A stretch of 35,087 nucleotides of DNA from Candidatus Lactobacillus pullistercoris. Its GTDB lineage: Bacteria; Bacillota; Bacilli; Lactobacillales; Lactobacillaceae. This document shows positions 17,722-28,560 of the stretch, piece after piece. Made by a program: the position numbers and the translations under genes. The DNA is taken from contig JAHLFT010000103.1 in assembly GCA_018883635.1 (NCBI GenBank), positions 1 to 35,087 of the forward strand. The letters are read 5' to 3'. Numbering within the stretch: position 1 is the stretch's first letter; the number at the start of each line of letters is the position of its first letter. The notes under the pieces were generated by a model. That model had not been told where the DNA came from and ran no database searches. It saw nothing but the letters and a program-made list of their open reading frames with translations.

Positions 17722-19767
17722 ATGATAAAACGACAGAAAAATAGAAAATTTGAATTAGTATCTAAATATAAACCAGCTGGAGATCAGCAGCAAGCAATTG
17801 ATAAATTAACTGCTGGATTTGAAAAAGGTTATAAAGAACAAATTCTCGAAGGGGCAACTGGGACTGGTAAAACATTTACGATGGCAAATATTATTGCCAA
17901 GCTTAATAAACCAACTTTGGTAATTTCACATAACAAAACTTTAGTTGGACAACTATATGGTGAATTTAAAAGCTTTTTCCCGAATAATGCAGTCGAGTAT
18001 TTTGTTTCATACTATGATTACTATCAACCTGAAGCTTACGTGCCGCAATCGGATACTTATATTGAAAAGGATTCATCAATTAATGATGAAATTGATCAGT
18101 TGCGTCACGCTGCTACTAGTGCACTAATGGAACGTAACGACGTTATTGTTGTAGCATCTGTTTCCTGCATTTATGGTTTGGGGGATCCCAAGGAATATGC
18201 TAGAAGTGTCTTAACACTACATGAAGGCGATGAAATCGAACGCAATGTATTATTACGTGATTTGGTTAATATTCAATATGATCGCAATGATATCGATTTT
18301 CAACGTGGGCGTTTTAGAGTGCGCGGAGATGTAGTTGAAATCTTTCCCGCAGGAAATTCCAAACATGCATACCGCATTGAATTTTTTGGTGATGAAATTG
18401 ATCGGATTGTCGAAATTGATTCACTAACTGGAGAAATTTTTGGTGAACGAGAAACTATTTCACTTTTCCCAGCTACTCATTTTATGACTAATGATGAACA
18501 AATGAGAAGAGCTCTTAAAGCCATTTCCCAGGAAATGAATGTTCAAGTTAAAAAGTTTGAAGGAGAAGGAAAACTTCTTGAGGCGCAAAGAATTAAGCAA
18601 CGTACTACCTATGACATGGAAATGATGAATGAAGTTGGATATACAAATGGAATTGAAAACTATTCTCGCCATATGGAAGGTAGAAAAGAAGGGGAACCAC
18701 CTTATACTCTACTTGATTTCTTTCCGGATGATTTTTTAATCTTAATTGATGAATCACATGCAACCATGCCAGAACTTCGTGCCATGTATAATGGCGATCG
18801 GAATCGTAAGCAAACTTTAATTGATTATGGCTTTCGTTTGCCTTCTGCTTTAGATAACCGTCCACTAAAATTACCTGAGTTTGAAAAACATGTAAATCAA
18901 ATTCTGTATGTTTCAGCTACCCCGGGAGATTATGAATTAGAGCGAACTAATCATAAAGTTGAACAAATTATTCGACCAACTGGATTACTTGATCCTAAAG
19001 TTGAGGTTCGTCCAATTGAAGGCCAAATAGATGATTTAGTGGGTGAAATTAATAAACGAATTGACCGTGATGAACGGGTATTTGTGACGACTCTTACTAA
19101 GAAAATGGCAGAAGATTTGACCGATTATTTAAAGGATATCGGCATTAAAGTACGTTACCTGCATTCTGATATTAAAACGCTCGAACGAATGCAAATCTTG
19201 CGTGATTTGCGGTTAGGAAAGTTTGACGTTTTAATTGGAATAAACTTGCTGCGTGAAGGAATTGACGTTCCAGAAGTTTCATTAGTAGCTATTCTTGACG
19301 CAGATAAGGAGGGCTTCTTACGTGCTTATCGTCCGCTTGTTCAAACGATGGGTCGTGCAGCTCGTAATGCACATGGAGAGGTAATTATGTATGCTGACAC
19401 GATTACAGATTCGATGCGTGAAGCAATGGATGCGACGAATCGCCGGCGTAAAATCCAGATGAAATTTAATGAAGAACATGGAATTACGCCTAAAACGATT
19501 ATCAAACCTATTCGTCAGGCAATTTCTGCTACTAAGAAGGTTGATGAAAAGGATAAGAAGACAGATAGTTTTGCTGATCTAAACTTTGACGAATTGACTA
19601 AGAAGCAGAAGCAAAATATGATTGATAGCCTAAAGGCGCAAATGCAGGAGGCTGCCAAGAAGTTAGATTTCGAGGAAGCTGCCAATTTGCGTGATGCAAT
19701 GATGGAATTACAAAAATCCGTTAAAAAACCTATTAAAAGAAAAGGGAAGACATTTAATGGTAAATGA
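17722..19767 (+). CDS. uvrB: Excinuclease ABC subunit B
   Basis: UvrB verifies DNA damage handed over by UvrA and then recruits UvrC for incision in nucleotide excision repair. The 681-residue protein has Walker A GATGTGKT (44-51), the damage-probing beta-hairpin region [39 protein letters not shown], the helicase motifs [25 protein letters not shown] and QTMGRAARN, and the C-terminal UVR motif ([24 protein letters not shown]) that contacts UvrC. AGAGGT precedes the ATG. It overlaps uvrA by 11 bases, so the two are cotranscribed, and a LexA-like box lies upstream. Confidence 0.98.
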   Translation: MIKRQKNRKFELVSKYKPAGDQQQAIDKLTAGFEKGYKEQILEGATGTGKTFTMANIIAKLNKPTLVISHNKTLVGQLYGEFKSFFPNNAVEYFVSYYDYYQPEAYVPQSDTYIEKDSSINDEIDQLRHAATSALMERNDVIVVASVSCIYGLGDPKEYARSVLTLHEGDEIERNVLLRDLVNIQYDRNDIDFQRGRFRVRGDVVEIFPAGNSKHAYRIEFFGDEIDRIVEIDSLTGEIFGERETISLFPATHFMTNDEQMRRALKAISQEMNVQVKKFEGEGKLLEAQRIKQRTTYDMEMMNEVGYTNGIENYSRHMEGRKEGEPPYTLLDFFPDDFLILIDESHATMPELRAMYNGDRNRKQTLIDYGFRLPSALDNRPLKLPEFEKHVNQILYVSATPGDYELERTNHKVEQIIRPTGLLDPKVEVRPIEGQIDDLVGEINKRIDRDERVFVTTLTKKMAEDLTDYLKDIGIKVRYLHSDIKTLERMQILRDLRLGKFDVLIGINLLREGIDVPEVSLVAILDADKEGFLRAYRPLVQTMGRAARNAHGEVIMYADTITDSMREAMDATNRRRKIQMKFNEEHGITPKTIIKPIRQAISATKKVDEKDKKTDSFADLNFDELTKKQKQNMIDSLKAQMQEAAKKLDFEEAANLRDAMMELQKSVKKPIKRKGKTFNGK

Positions 19768-22609
19768 TAAGATTGTTATTCGTGGTGCACGTGAACATAA
19801 TTTAAAAGATATTGATTTGACTATTCCCAAGAATAAATTAGTCGTGGTCACAGGATTATCAGGTTCGGGAAAAAGTTCTTTAGCTTTTGATACTTTATAT
19901 GCTGAAGGAAGAAGACGCTATGTTCAATCACTTTCTAGTTATGCTAGACAATTCTTAGGCCAAATGGATAAACCAGATGTTGATTCAATTGATGGTCTTA
20001 ATCCGGCTATTTCGATTGATCAAAAGACAACGTCACATAATCCACGTTCAACGGTTGGAACCGTGACTGAAATTAATGATTATTTACGTTTATTGTGGGC
20101 TAGAGTTGGGACACCTGTTTGTCCTAATGATGGAACAATTATTGAGAGTCAAAGCGTTGATCAAATGGCTGATCGGATCATGGCTTTGCCTGAGAGAAGC
20201 AAAATTCAAATTTTAGCACCAGTAATTCGTGCAAAAAGAGGAGAACATAAAGAAGTTTTCAAACGTGTGCGCCGTGCCGGATATGTGCGGGTAATTGTTG
20301 ATGGTGAAATGCATGAAGTTGATGAAGAAATCGAACTGGAAAAAAATAAATGTCATTCAATCTCTATTGTGGTTGATCGTTTGATTGTTAAGCCAAGTAT
20401 TCGCTCTCGTTTATTTGATTCAATTGAAGCGGCGTTACGTTTATCCGATGGTTATATGAATGTTGATATCATTGGCGGGGACACTTTAAGTTTTTCTGAA
20501 TTTTATGCTTGTCCAAAGTGTGGCTTCACAGTTGGTGAAATGGAACCAAGATTGTTTTCATTTAATGCTCCTTTTGGGGCATGTCCAGATTGTGATGGCT
20601 TAGGGATGAAACTCGCTGTCGATGTTGATTTAGTTATTCCAGATAAAAGCAAATCACTTGCAGAGGGAGCAATTGCTCCATGGAAAAATTCAAAGTATTA
20701 TGGTGAAATGTTAAATCAAGCATGTGCAGCTTTAAATATTCCAATGGATAAACCTTTTTCTAAGTTAACAAAACGACAGCAAAATATTATTCTTCATGGT
20801 TCTAAGAAGGCAATCAAGTTTCATGTTACTGGTGATTTTGGCGTTAATGATACTACCCAACCATTTGAAGGGGTAATGGAAAATGTCGAACGCCGTTATC
20901 GTCATCCAATGTCAAAATTTATGCGTGATGTGATGGGTAAGTATATGACGGAATTAACATGTCAAACCTGTCACGGTAAACGATTGAATGAAAAGGCATT
21001 GGCTGTCAAAGTTGATGGAAAAGATATTGCAGAAGCTTCGGATCTTTCAATCGATAAAGCACTAAGTTTTTTCAAGCAAGTTAATTTTGGTCAACAGAAA
21101 ACGATAATTGCCAAACCAATTTTGAAAGAAGTTCGAGATCGGTTAACTTTCTTAGTTAGTGTCGGTCTTGACTACTTAACTTTATCGCGTTCGGCAAACA
21201 CTTTATCTGGTGGAGAAGCACAGCGAATTCGTTTGGCAACGCAAATTGGTTCTAATTTATCAGGTGTTATGTATGTTTTAGACGAACCATCAATTGGTCT
21301 TCATCAGCGTGATAATGATCGTTTGATTGCTTCATTAAAAAGGATGCGCGATCTGGGTAATTCACTTATTGTTGTTGAGCACGATGATGAAACGATGAGA
21401 CAGGCAGATTATTTAGTCGATATGGGACCAGGAGCGGGTTTATACGGTGGTAAAGTTATGGCAGCCGGTACACCTGAAGAAGTAGAGAAGACCCCCAACT
21501 CTTTAACAGGACAGTATCTTTCAGGTAAAAAATTTGTTCCCGTACCTCTTAAAAGACGAAAAGGTAATGGTAAAAAGATAACTGTTAAGGGGGCAAGTGA
21601 GAATAATTTAAAAAATATCAATGTTGATTTTCCATTAGGAAAGCTTGATGTTGTCACTGGTGTATCTGGTTCTGGTAAATCGACTTTAGTTAATATGATT
21701 TTGAAACGTGCTCTTGCTCAAAAATTAAACAATAATTCAACTAAACCGGGTAAGTTTAAGAGCATCAGTGGTTATAAAAATATTGAAAAAATAATTGATA
21801 TTGATCAAAGTCCTATCGGGAGAACTCCACGAAGTAATCCAGCTACTTATACTAGTGTTTTTGATGATATTAGAGCTTTGTTTGCTCAAACCAATGAAGC
21901 TAAGATGCGCGGTTATACCAAAGCTAGATTCTCTTTTAATGTTAAAGGCGGCAGATGTGAAGCTTGTCACGGTGATGGAATTATCAAAATTGAAATGAAT
22001 TTCTTACCAGATGTTTATGTCCCTTGTGAGGTTTGCCATGGTACTCGTTATAATTCAGAAACTCTCGAAGTAACTTATCGAGGAAAGAATATTGCACAAG
22101 TACTTGATATGACTATTAAAGAGGCCACTAAATTCTTTGAAAATATTCCTAAAATTGAACGTAAATTACAAACAATTGTAGATGTCGGTTTAGGTTATGT
22201 TAAATTAGGTCAATCTGCAACTACATTGTCAGGTGGGGAAGCTCAAAGAATGAAATTGGCAGCCGAACTGCAAAAGCTTTCTACTGGTAAAAACTTTTAT
22301 ATTTTAGATGAACCAACAACTGGTCTACATACTGATGATATCAAGCGCTTGATGAATGTTTTACAAAGATTAGTTGATGAAGGCAACACCGTTTTAATTA
22401 TTGAACATAATCTTGATGTGATTAAATGTGCAGATTGGTTAATCGACCTTGGTCCCGAAGGTGGTGAAGGCGGCGGAAATATTGTTGCTACAGGCACACC
22501 TGAACAAGTAGCTGAAGTGATGGAAAGCTACACTGGACAATACCTGAAACCAGTTTTAAAAAGAGATAAAGAATTAACTAAAAAGTATCAAAATAAAAAA
22601 GAAGATTAA
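19757..22609 (+). CDS. uvrA: Excinuclease ABC subunit A
   Basis: UvrA is the ATP-driven dimer that finds bulky DNA lesions and loads UvrB. The 950-residue protein has two ABC modules, with Walker [10 protein letters not shown] (33-41) and GVSGSGKST, and two LSGGEAQR signatures. Each module carries a zinc-binding insert (CPKC...CPDC and CEAC...CEVC). The first-domain UvrB-binding and insertion segments look complete. The start is ATG 19757 inside the end of uvrB, with AAAGGGAAG about nine bases upstream. No convincing terminator hairpin follows; the next gene is 50 bases away with its own strong ribosome site. Confidence 0.98.
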   Translation: MVNDKIVIRGAREHNLKDIDLTIPKNKLVVVTGLSGSGKSSLAFDTLYAEGRRRYVQSLSSYARQFLGQMDKPDVDSIDGLNPAISIDQKTTSHNPRSTVGTVTEINDYLRLLWARVGTPVCPNDGTIIESQSVDQMADRIMALPERSKIQILAPVIRAKRGEHKEVFKRVRRAGYVRVIVDGEMHEVDEEIELEKNKCHSISIVVDRLIVKPSIRSRLFDSIEAALRLSDGYMNVDIIGGDTLSFSEFYACPKCGFTVGEMEPRLFSFNAPFGACPDCDGLGMKLAVDVDLVIPDKSKSLAEGAIAPWKNSKYYGEMLNQACAALNIPMDKPFSKLTKRQQNIILHGSKKAIKFHVTGDFGVNDTTQPFEGVMENVERRYRHPMSKFMRDVMGKYMTELTCQTCHGKRLNEKALAVKVDGKDIAEASDLSIDKALSFFKQVNFGQQKTIIAKPILKEVRDRLTFLVSVGLDYLTLSRSANTLSGGEAQRIRLATQIGSNLSGVMYVLDEPSIGLHQRDNDRLIASLKRMRDLGNSLIVVEHDDETMRQADYLVDMGPGAGLYGGKVMAAGTPEEVEKTPNSLTGQYLSGKKFVPVPLKRRKGNGKKITVKGASENNLKNINVDFPLGKLDVVTGVSGSGKSTLVNMILKRALAQKLNNNSTKPGKFKSISGYKNIEKIIDIDQSPIGRTPRSNPATYTSVFDDIRALFAQTNEAKMRGYTKARFSFNVKGGRCEACHGDGIIKIEMNFLPDVYVPCEVCHGTRYNSETLEVTYRGKNIAQVLDMTIKEATKFFENIPKIERKLQTIVDVGLGYVKLGQSATTLSGGEAQRMKLAAELQKLSTGKNFYILDEPTTGLHTDDIKRLMNVLQRLVDEGNTVLIIEHNLDVIKCADWLIDLGPEGGEGGGNIVATGTPEQVAEVMESYTGQYLKPVLKRDKELTKKYQNKKED

Positions 22610-22659
22610 ATTTTTTATCTGGATAAACTAGTGTAGAATAAGTCTCAAGGAGGATTATT

Positions 22660-23196
22660 ATGGACAGTTTTTCTAGAGATAATCGTGGGTTTGACTGGGG
22701 TGCTTTTATTGCTGGTGTCATTATGGTAATCGCTGCATTTTTGCTAATTCGTCACCCAGGCAAAGGCTTACAAGCTTTCGTTTTGATTTTTGGTATTTTA
22801 TCTATCTTACAAGGTTTAGTTTGGCTGGCAGGTTATTCCCGTTTTCGTCAATTCTTTTCCCGTAGTTGGGTTACCTTAATTTCTGGTATTTTGGATATCG
22901 TAATTGGTATTTTGTTCTTGTGCTCTTACGATATTGGTGGATTAACAATTGCTTACCTTTTTGCAATTTGGTTCTTTGTTGATTCAGTTGTCGGAATTGT
23001 ATTTTCATGGCATCTAAAAGATTTTTCTAGTGGATATTTTATTTTTAGTTTAATTATGAATATTCTTAGCTTAATTATTGCAATTTTCTTAATTTTTAAT
23101 CCATTAATTGCCGCACTTAGCTTAGTTTGGCTAGTTGCATTTTGGCTTTTAGTATTCGGAATTAATGAAATCGTAGTTGCTTGGATGCATCGTTAA
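22660..23196 (+). CDS. HdeD/DUF308 family membrane protein
   Basis: The 178-residue protein is almost entirely hydrophobic, with about six membrane helices and the paired-helix pattern of DUF308 (HdeD-like) proteins: a short charged N terminus (MDSFSRDNRGFDWG), then GAFIAGVIMVIAAFLLIRHPGKGLQAFVLIFGILSILQGL and the later VTLISGILDIVIGILFL. In E. coli, HdeD is tied to acid resistance at high cell density; in Gram-positives the role is unproven. AAGGAGG is seven bases before the ATG. TAGAAT at 22634-22639 may be a -10. It ends at a clear terminator and so looks like a single-gene unit. Confidence 0.85.
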   Translation: MDSFSRDNRGFDWGAFIAGVIMVIAAFLLIRHPGKGLQAFVLIFGILSILQGLVWLAGYSRFRQFFSRSWVTLISGILDIVIGILFLCSYDIGGLTIAYLFAIWFFVDSVVGIVFSWHLKDFSSGYFIFSLIMNILSLIIAIFLIFNPLIAALSLVWLVAFWLLVFGINEIVVAWMHR

Positions 23197-23200
23197 ATTA

Positions 23201-23225
23201 AAAGAGTCAAATGACTCTTTTTTTT
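23201..23225 (+). terminator. Terminator after the HdeD-like gene
   Basis: AAAGAGTCA and TGACTCTTT are separated by AA and followed by five more Ts. Confidence 0.88.
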
Positions 23226-23252
23226 GAATAAATTTATATGAAACACCCGGCA

Positions 23253-23261
23253 TGTTATAAT
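23253..23261 (+). promoter_or_regulatory. Extended -10 promoter of the rapZ-yvcK-whiA operon
   Basis: TGTTATAAT is a perfect extended -10, 24 bases before rapZ. There is no strong -35, as expected for this promoter type. Confidence 0.6.
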
Positions 23262-23284
23262 TGTAAAGAATAGGAGATAAAAAT

Positions 23285-24160
23285 ATGGCTGATGAAAAGA
23301 AACAATTATTAATTGTCACCGGGATGAGCGGTGCGGGTAAGACTGTCGCAGCTCATGCATTAGAAGATATGGGGTATTTTGTCGTTGATAATTTACCTCC
23401 AACTTTATTAGGCAGCTTTTGGGATTTGATCGTTAATTCCAATGATTTTAAAAAGGTTGCTGTTGTAATTGATTTACGAGTAAAAGATTTTTATAGCGAT
23501 TTATTAAATGAAGTCAATTCACTTGAAGATAATGCTAATGTTCAAGCGACAATTCTCTTTTTAGATAGTTCTGATGATACGCTTGTTGCCAGATATAAAG
23601 AAACAAGACGACTTCCACCTCTAGCCACCAGTGGTCGTTTGCTAGATGGAATCCAAGAGGAACGCCGCATTTTAACACCAATTAAAAATCGCTCAAATTA
23701 CATCATTGATACTTCCGATATTTCCACAAAAGAATTGAAGCATAAACTTTTATCTGAATTTAGTGATCGAAAGCGCCAACCATTTTCAATCGAAATCATG
23801 TCATTTGGCTTTAAGTATGGGATGCCAATCGATGCTGATATTGTGATGGATGTCAGATTTTTGCCTAATCCATTCTATATTCCAGAATTACGTCCATTTA
23901 CCGGTTTAGATAAACGGGTTTTTGATTATGTGATGAATAAAAAAGAAACCAAAGGTTTTTATCAAAAATTATTGGATCTTCTTGCAACAGCTATCCCAGG
24001 TTACATCAAAGAAGGCAAGGAAAAATTAACGATTGCAATTGGCTGTACTGGTGGACAACACCGAAGTGTTTCAATTGCGCAACAGCTGGCTCGTGATTTG
24101 TCAAAAAAGTATCCTGTAGATATAACGCATCGTGAAGTTAGTCGGTATTTAAGAAAGTAA
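23285..24160 (+). CDS. rapZ: RapZ/YvcJ family nucleotide-binding protein
   Basis: RapZ-family proteins bind and hydrolyse nucleotides. In E. coli, RapZ controls glucosamine-6-phosphate synthase through small RNAs; in Bacillus, YvcJ affects competence gene expression. The 291-residue protein has Walker A GMSGAGKT (13-20), the conserved [11 protein letters not shown] and the C-terminal signature [26 protein letters not shown] precedes the ATG. It is one base from the track's GTG of yvcK and 10 bases from the start chosen here, in the conserved rapZ-yvcK-whiA order of Firmicutes. Confidence 0.95.
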   Translation: MADEKKQLLIVTGMSGAGKTVAAHALEDMGYFVVDNLPPTLLGSFWDLIVNSNDFKKVAVVIDLRVKDFYSDLLNEVNSLEDNANVQATILFLDSSDDTLVARYKETRRLPPLATSGRLLDGIQEERRILTPIKNRSNYIIDTSDISTKELKHKLLSEFSDRKRQPFSIEIMSFGFKYGMPIDADIVMDVRFLPNPFYIPELRPFTGLDKRVFDYVMNKKETKGFYQKLLDLLATAIPGYIKEGKEKLTIAIGCTGGQHRSVSIAQQLARDLSKKYPVDITHREVSRYLRK

Positions 24161-24170
24161 GGTGAAAAGC

Positions 24171-25214
24171 ATGTCATATGATGAAACGAGGATTGTCCGT
24201 GTAATTAAAGGAAGACGTCCACGAGTTGTTGTTATTGGCGGCGGGACGGGTTTACCCGTTGTTTTGAATGCTTTAAAAGATCAAAACGCTGAAATTACCG
24301 CGATTGTAACTGTTTCTGATGATGGTGGATCATCTGGTTCAATTAGAAATTTCATTAACGTTGTTCCACCTGGTGATATTAGAAATGTGTTAGTTTCTTT
24401 AAGCGAGATTTCTCAAGAGGAAAAAGATATTTTCCAATACCGTTTTGATTCTTCTGACTCTTTCTTTTCTGGACACGCAATTGGTAATTTGATTATTGCT
24501 GCTTTAAATGAAATGCATGGAAATATTTTTGATGCGGTGCAGTCGTTATCCAAAATGATGCGTGTTGATGGTCATGTATTTCCAGCTTCGAATGAGCCAC
24601 TGACTTTAAATGCTGAGTTTGTTGATGGGACTGAGGAAGTCGGTGAAACCGAAATAACTTCAAAAGATAAGCGAATTAAGCGTGTTTGGGTTACCGATAC
24701 AAATAATAATCAAAAGCCTAAAGCAGTTTTGCCTGTTTTAGCAGCAATTATGCAAGCTGATGCTGTTGTCTTAGGGCCTGGTAGTTTATTCACTTCGATT
24801 TTGCCTAATTTGATGATTTCGAACTTGGGGCAAGCGGTTAGAGAAACTAAAGCAGAAGTTATTTATATTTGTAATATTATGACTCAGCGAGGTGAAACTG
24901 ATCACTTTAGTGATGCTGATCACGTTCGAGTTATTAACCAACATTTAGGTGGGCACTTTATTAATACAGCCTTAGTAAATGGGGCCAAAATTGATATGAA
25001 TAAGTTCCATCCTGAAGATTATGATGAATATTTGGAACCTGTTCGAAATGATTTTAAGGGATTGCGTGAGCAGGATTGCCGGGTTATTACTGATGATTTT
25101 ATTGATCAGCGACAAGGATTAGTGTTCCATGATGGTGAAAAAGTCGGAAAAGAGATCATTAATTTGGCATTTGAGGCAATGTCAAGAAAGAGGATGAGTG
25201 AAGATAATGGCTAG
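24171..25214 (+). CDS. yvcK: YvcK/gluconeogenesis factor family protein
   Basis: YvcK (GlmR) proteins bind UDP-GlcNAc and adjust the flow of carbon into cell-wall precursors; in Bacillus they are essential on gluconeogenic carbon sources. The protein has the CofD-like fold signature [18 protein letters not shown] near the N terminus, then [14 protein letters not shown] and [14 protein letters not shown], with [14 protein letters not shown] later. ATG 24171 is chosen (347 residues): AAGGTGA lies six bases upstream and overlaps the GTG that the track uses at 24162. The 3' end overlaps whiA by eight bases. Confidence 0.94.
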   Translation: MSYDETRIVRVIKGRRPRVVVIGGGTGLPVVLNALKDQNAEITAIVTVSDDGGSSGSIRNFINVVPPGDIRNVLVSLSEISQEEKDIFQYRFDSSDSFFSGHAIGNLIIAALNEMHGNIFDAVQSLSKMMRVDGHVFPASNEPLTLNAEFVDGTEEVGETEITSKDKRIKRVWVTDTNNNQKPKAVLPVLAAIMQADAVVLGPGSLFTSILPNLMISNLGQAVRETKAEVIYICNIMTQRGETDHFSDADHVRVINQHLGGHFINTALVNGAKIDMNKFHPEDYDEYLEPVRNDFKGLREQDCRVITDDFIDQRQGLVFHDGEKVGKEIINLAFEAMSRKRMSEDNG

Positions 25215-26142
25215 TTATGCCAGTGATGTCAAAAAAGAATTAACCTCTTTGCAGGTCCACCCTGAACATGCTAAAGCTGAACTAGCTGCTTTTCTAAGAA
25301 TGAATGGTGTATTAAATTTACATGATCATCAGTTTAGTTTGGATATTACAACAGAGAATCCAGCGATCGCGCGTAGAATTTTTACTTTGATTAAAGTTGC
25401 ATTTGGCATTGAACCCTTATTGATTGTTTCGCGCAAAATGAAGTTGAAGAAAAATAATCAGTATTTGGTTAGATTGCAGCAAAATGTTCAAGAAATTTTG
25501 CAGGCCCTGCAAATTTGGGATCCCGCTAAAGGTTTAATTACTAGAATTCCGGATAGAATTATGACTTCACGCGAAGGAGCAATGTCATATTTAAGGGGTG
25601 CATTTCTGGCAGGTGGCAGTGTCAATAATCCAGAAACTAGTCGTTATCATTTAGAAATTTATTCAACTTATGAAGATCATAATTTAGATTTGGCAAAATT
25701 AATGAATAAATTCTTTTATTTGAATGCGAAGGCAACTAAAAGACGAAGTGGGTATATTGTTTATTTAAAAGAGGCTGAGAAGATAGGAGATTTTTTGCAT
25801 ATTGTTGGTGCATTAAATGCGATGCTTTCGTTTGAAGATTTGCGGATAATGCGTGATATGCGTAATTCAGTCAATCGTTTGGTCAATTGTGATACCGCTA
25901 ATTTGAAGAAAACTGCAACGGCTGCGGCTAAACAGGTAGAAGATATTCAACTGATTGACCAAGAACGAGGAATCGATTCTTTACCCGAAAAATTACAGTT
26001 ACTTGCGCATTTCAGACTAGAAAATCCAGAACTTTCTTTAAAAGAGGTAGCTGAAAAATTACCTGATGGGCCAATTTCCAAATCTGGCGTGAACCATCGT
26101 TTTAAAAAATTGCGTGAAATTGCTGACAATTTAAGAGAATAA
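25207..26142 (+). CDS. whiA: DNA-binding protein WhiA
   Basis: WhiA is a bipartite protein combining a degenerate LAGLIDADG homing-endonuclease fold and a helix-turn-helix domain. It controls sporulation in Streptomyces and affects chromosome segregation and cell division in Bacillus. ATG 25207 gives 311 residues starting [15 protein letters not shown], the usual family start; the GTG at 25198 used by the track is a possible alternative, as GAGG is five bases before it. [23 protein letters not shown] and the C-terminal [10 protein letters not shown]...[15 protein letters not shown] helix-turn-helix are clear. A bidirectional terminator follows. Confidence 0.95.
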   Translation: MASYASDVKKELTSLQVHPEHAKAELAAFLRMNGVLNLHDHQFSLDITTENPAIARRIFTLIKVAFGIEPLLIVSRKMKLKKNNQYLVRLQQNVQEILQALQIWDPAKGLITRIPDRIMTSREGAMSYLRGAFLAGGSVNNPETSRYHLEIYSTYEDHNLDLAKLMNKFFYLNAKATKRRSGYIVYLKEAEKIGDFLHIVGALNAMLSFEDLRIMRDMRNSVNRLVNCDTANLKKTATAAAKQVEDIQLIDQERGIDSLPEKLQLLAHFRLENPELSLKEVAEKLPDGPISKSGVNHRFKKLREIADNLRE

Positions 26143-26144
26143 AA

Positions 26145-26178
26145 AAAAAGAGATTGGAAATTTTTCCAATCTCTTTTT
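26145..26178. terminator. Bidirectional terminator between whiA and clpP
   Basis: A perfect 16-bp stem (AAAAAGAGATTGGAAA with its complement) around TT gives T runs on both strands, serving both converging genes. Confidence 0.93.
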
Positions 26179-26192
26179 AAAACTAACGAAAT

Positions 26193-26777
26193 TTATTTCT
26201 TTTTGTTAACCATAATTTCGTCGATCAAACCATATTCTTTAGCTTCTTCAGCAGTCAAGTAGTTATCACGTTCAGTATCCTTTTGAATCTTTTCAAGAGG
26301 TTGACCTGTGGTTTCGTGTAAGATTTCGTTGATCTTCTTACGACTCTTTAAAATTTCATTTGCTGCAATTTGAATATCAGTTTGTTGGCCTTGTGCACCA
26401 CCTAAAGGTTGGTGAATTAAGACAGTTGAATTAGGTAACGCAAATCTCTTACCTTTCGTTCCACTTGTCAAAAGAATAGAAGCCATTGAAGCAGCCATTC
26501 CGATTGCGATCGTTGAAACGTCTGATTTAATAAAGTTCATAGTATCCATAATTGCTAAACCAGAAGTAATTACACCACCTGGGGAATTAATATACAATGA
26601 AATATCTTTAGTATTATCTTGTGCATCAAGAAATAGTAATTGTGCGATGATTGAGTTAGCCATTTGATCGTTGATTTCACCGCTCAACATAATAATTCTG
26701 TCTTTAAGTAAACGTGAGTAAATATCATAAGCACGTTCACCGCGAGCAGTTTGCTCAATAACTGTAGGTACAAGCAT
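26193..26777 (-). CDS. clpP: ATP-dependent Clp protease proteolytic subunit
   Basis: ClpP forms the 14-subunit serine protease chamber that degrades proteins delivered by Clp ATPases. The 194-residue protein has the catalytic triad in standard places: Ser97 (IGMAASMAS), His122 (IHQPLGG) and Asp171 (TERDNY). The N-terminal segment [28 protein letters not shown] is typical. AGGAGG lies close before the ATG. The promoter overlaps a CIRCE-like operator, so HrcA control is likely. The gene is single, converging on whiA. Confidence 0.97.
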   Translation of the reverse strand: MLVPTVIEQTARGERAYDIYSRLLKDRIIMLSGEINDQMANSIIAQLLFLDAQDNTKDISLYINSPGGVITSGLAIMDTMNFIKSDVSTIAIGMAASMASILLTSGTKGKRFALPNSTVLIHQPLGGAQGQQTDIQIAANEILKSRKKINEILHETTGQPLEKIQKDTERDNYLTAEEAKEYGLIDEIMVNKKK

Positions 26778-26798
26778 ATTTTTGCCTCCTAAATTTAA

Positions 26799-26825
26799 TT
26801 AGCACTCTTATAAGTACAGTGCTAA
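26799..26825. promoter_or_regulatory. CIRCE-like HrcA operator of clpP
   Basis: TTAGCACTC-N9-CAGTGCTAA differs from the CIRCE consensus TTAGCACTC-N9-GAGTGCTAA at one base. It overlaps the predicted transcription start and touches the -10 element. Confidence 0.85.
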
Positions 26826-26853
26826 TTAAATCACTTACTAAGCATTGTGTCAA
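26825..26853 (-). promoter_or_regulatory. clpP promoter
   Basis: On the minus strand, TTGACA (26853-26848) and TTTAAT (26830-26825) are 17 bases apart. The -35 lies in GTTTGACA, which also resembles half of a CtsR box (TTTGACC), but the second half-site is poor. Confidence 0.75.
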
Positions 26854-26869
26854 ACAAAGTGTATTCTTT

Positions 26870-26899
26870 TTGTATTTTTTATTACAAGACTTTTATAAT
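26870..26899 (+). promoter_or_regulatory. Promoter of the first secreted GW-module gene
   Basis: TTGTAT and a perfect TATAAT (26894-26899) are 18 bases apart, about 46 bases before the TTG start. Confidence 0.65.
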
Positions 26900-26945
26900 A
26901 CAATATGAGTTGTAGACAGGTAAGAAAATTTTGGAGGAATTTAAT

Positions 26946-28505
26946 TTGAACTATAAGAAAATATTAACTATTAGTTCAGCTGCTTTGTTAAGTTTAGGAT
27001 TATTAGGTTTGGCTAATAATCAAACAGCAAACGCTAAAAAAACTCAGGTCCAAGAAACGAATAGTTATAATTTAATGACTAAAGTTGCTGGTAATAAAAA
27101 TTATGCTATTTGGAAAACTGTTCGCAATGGTAAACCTAAATATAAAGTCGCAGATGGAATTAATTTTAGATATAATCACATTCAATCAAATCAAAGTATC
27201 AAGACGAAGAAGTATACATATTGGTTAATTTATGTAGATGGTCGTCGTGTTGGTTGGGTAAATGAACATTATTTTGCCAGAAACAAGATATCTGTCGCTA
27301 AAAATGTTTCTTTAGTAAATAATCGTGACTATGATTTTAATGTTAAAGATTCTATCAGCTACGTAACTGACAAAACAGGTTCAATTGTAGATAATAGTGA
27401 AGTAAAAGTTTCTGAAGATAGTGTAAACTGTGCTGAGCCTAAAACAGTTAATATTAAGTATACTTTAGGCTCTGCTGAAGCAAATTCTAAAGTTACGGTT
27501 AGAAAAACAACTTCCGAAGGTATTGCTGATGCAAATACTGTAAAAACACAACCTGGAACGAGAAGTTTTCCAAGCTGGAAATACCATTACGGTGCCTCAA
27601 TTAATTATTTAAGTCCAAAATTATTTATTCCTGAAAAGAAGAGACATACTTGGACTAGTGGTGATTTGACACTGAAGACAAGATTGTATCAACCGGTATA
27701 TTTAAGTGTCAAAACTGATACTATGAAAGACGGTAATATTAATCGTGTTGGTCATATTCCAGAAGGTCTTACTGTTTCTAACGGTTGGGCATACACTAGT
27801 CTTTTAAGTCATACTAATTTATTGTCAGGTCATATCGTTGGTTATAATCTCAACAAATTAGTTAATCCTTATAATCCACAGCATTTATTGACGATGAGTC
27901 AAAAGAAGTTCAATACTTATGTTAAGAATATTAAGGTCAGTCCTTATATTCCAATTGGACATGGTCAAGCAATGGGCTCAACCGATAAGTATGTATATGT
28001 TTTAGCAAATGATAATAAAAAATTAGGAACTTCCGCTTCAGAGGAATTGTTCCAAATTAAGAAGAGCGATTTAACCATTAATAAGGTTTGGACCATTAAA
28101 TGTTGGGATGGTACCAAAGAAGCACCACGTTACTTCAAGAATGCGGTTGTTGTTAATGATCATTTGATGTATGCTCTCTTTTATGATCACACTCAACAAC
28201 GTTATGAATATTGGAGATTTGATCGAACAGGTGACAACTGGAATCCTGAAATTGTAGGAGCAACCAAAGATGCCTTTGTTGGAAATGGTGAACCAGTTCA
28301 AGGATTTACTTACGATCCAATAAATGACAATTTCTATATTGTTTACAATGACTTAGTTGTTAAGTTAACAACCGATGGTAAAATTGTCGATCATTATACT
28401 TTTAAGACTGGTCGTGAATCGGAAGGTATTTCTGTTAGTGATAATAAATTATGGATTAATTTAGCACAACGAGCAGAATTATTAGAAAGTAATAAATTAA
28501 ATTAA
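26946..28505 (+). CDS. Secreted GW-module protein with propeller-like C-terminal domain (paralogue A)
   Basis: The 519-residue protein starts at TTG 26946, eight bases after TGGAGG; the track's start at 26931 is upstream of that ribosome site and adds five residues. Residues 1-30 are a signal peptide (KK, hydrophobic core, cut after ANA). Residues 42-115 resemble a GW/SH3-like module (KVAGNKNYAIW...WLIYVDGRRVGWVNEHYFARN), a type that binds teichoic acid in other bacteria. Residues 115-190 look Ig-like. Residues 270-515 hold five repeats around a glycine and a hydrophobic strand: EGLTVSNGWAYTS, GQAMGSTDKYVYVLAND, KNAVVVNDHLMYALFYD, QGFTYDPINDNFYIVYND and EGISVSDNKLWINLAQ. There is no LPXTG or membrane anchor. 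It is paralogous to 30684-32183 over its full length. Function unknown. Confidence 0.85.
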   Translation: MNYKKILTISSAALLSLGLLGLANNQTANAKKTQVQETNSYNLMTKVAGNKNYAIWKTVRNGKPKYKVADGINFRYNHIQSNQSIKTKKYTYWLIYVDGRRVGWVNEHYFARNKISVAKNVSLVNNRDYDFNVKDSISYVTDKTGSIVDNSEVKVSEDSVNCAEPKTVNIKYTLGSAEANSKVTVRKTTSEGIADANTVKTQPGTRSFPSWKYHYGASINYLSPKLFIPEKKRHTWTSGDLTLKTRLYQPVYLSVKTDTMKDGNINRVGHIPEGLTVSNGWAYTSLLSHTNLLSGHIVGYNLNKLVNPYNPQHLLTMSQKKFNTYVKNIKVSPYIPIGHGQAMGSTDKYVYVLANDNKKLGTSASEELFQIKKSDLTINKVWTIKCWDGTKEAPRYFKNAVVVNDHLMYALFYDHTQQRYEYWRFDRTGDNWNPEIVGATKDAFVGNGEPVQGFTYDPINDNFYIVYNDLVVKLTTDGKIVDHYTFKTGRESEGISVSDNKLWINLAQRAELLESNKLN

Positions 28506-28520
28506 TTATAATTACAAATA

Positions 28521-28560
28521 AAAAAACTTAACTTGTCGTTTTTGACAGGTTAAGTTTTTT
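28521..28560. terminator. Bidirectional terminator between paralogue A and the PerR-type gene
   Basis: AAAAAACTTAACTTGTC pairs with GACAGGTTAAGTTTTTT (one G-U) around a 6-base loop, with T runs both ways. It overlaps the last bases of the minus-strand gene. Confidence 0.9.

Noticed and set aside
22601-22620. A-run and T-run after uvrA as a terminator
   Set aside because: AAAAAA and TTTTTT flank about ten bases, but the stem would be A-T only and unstable.
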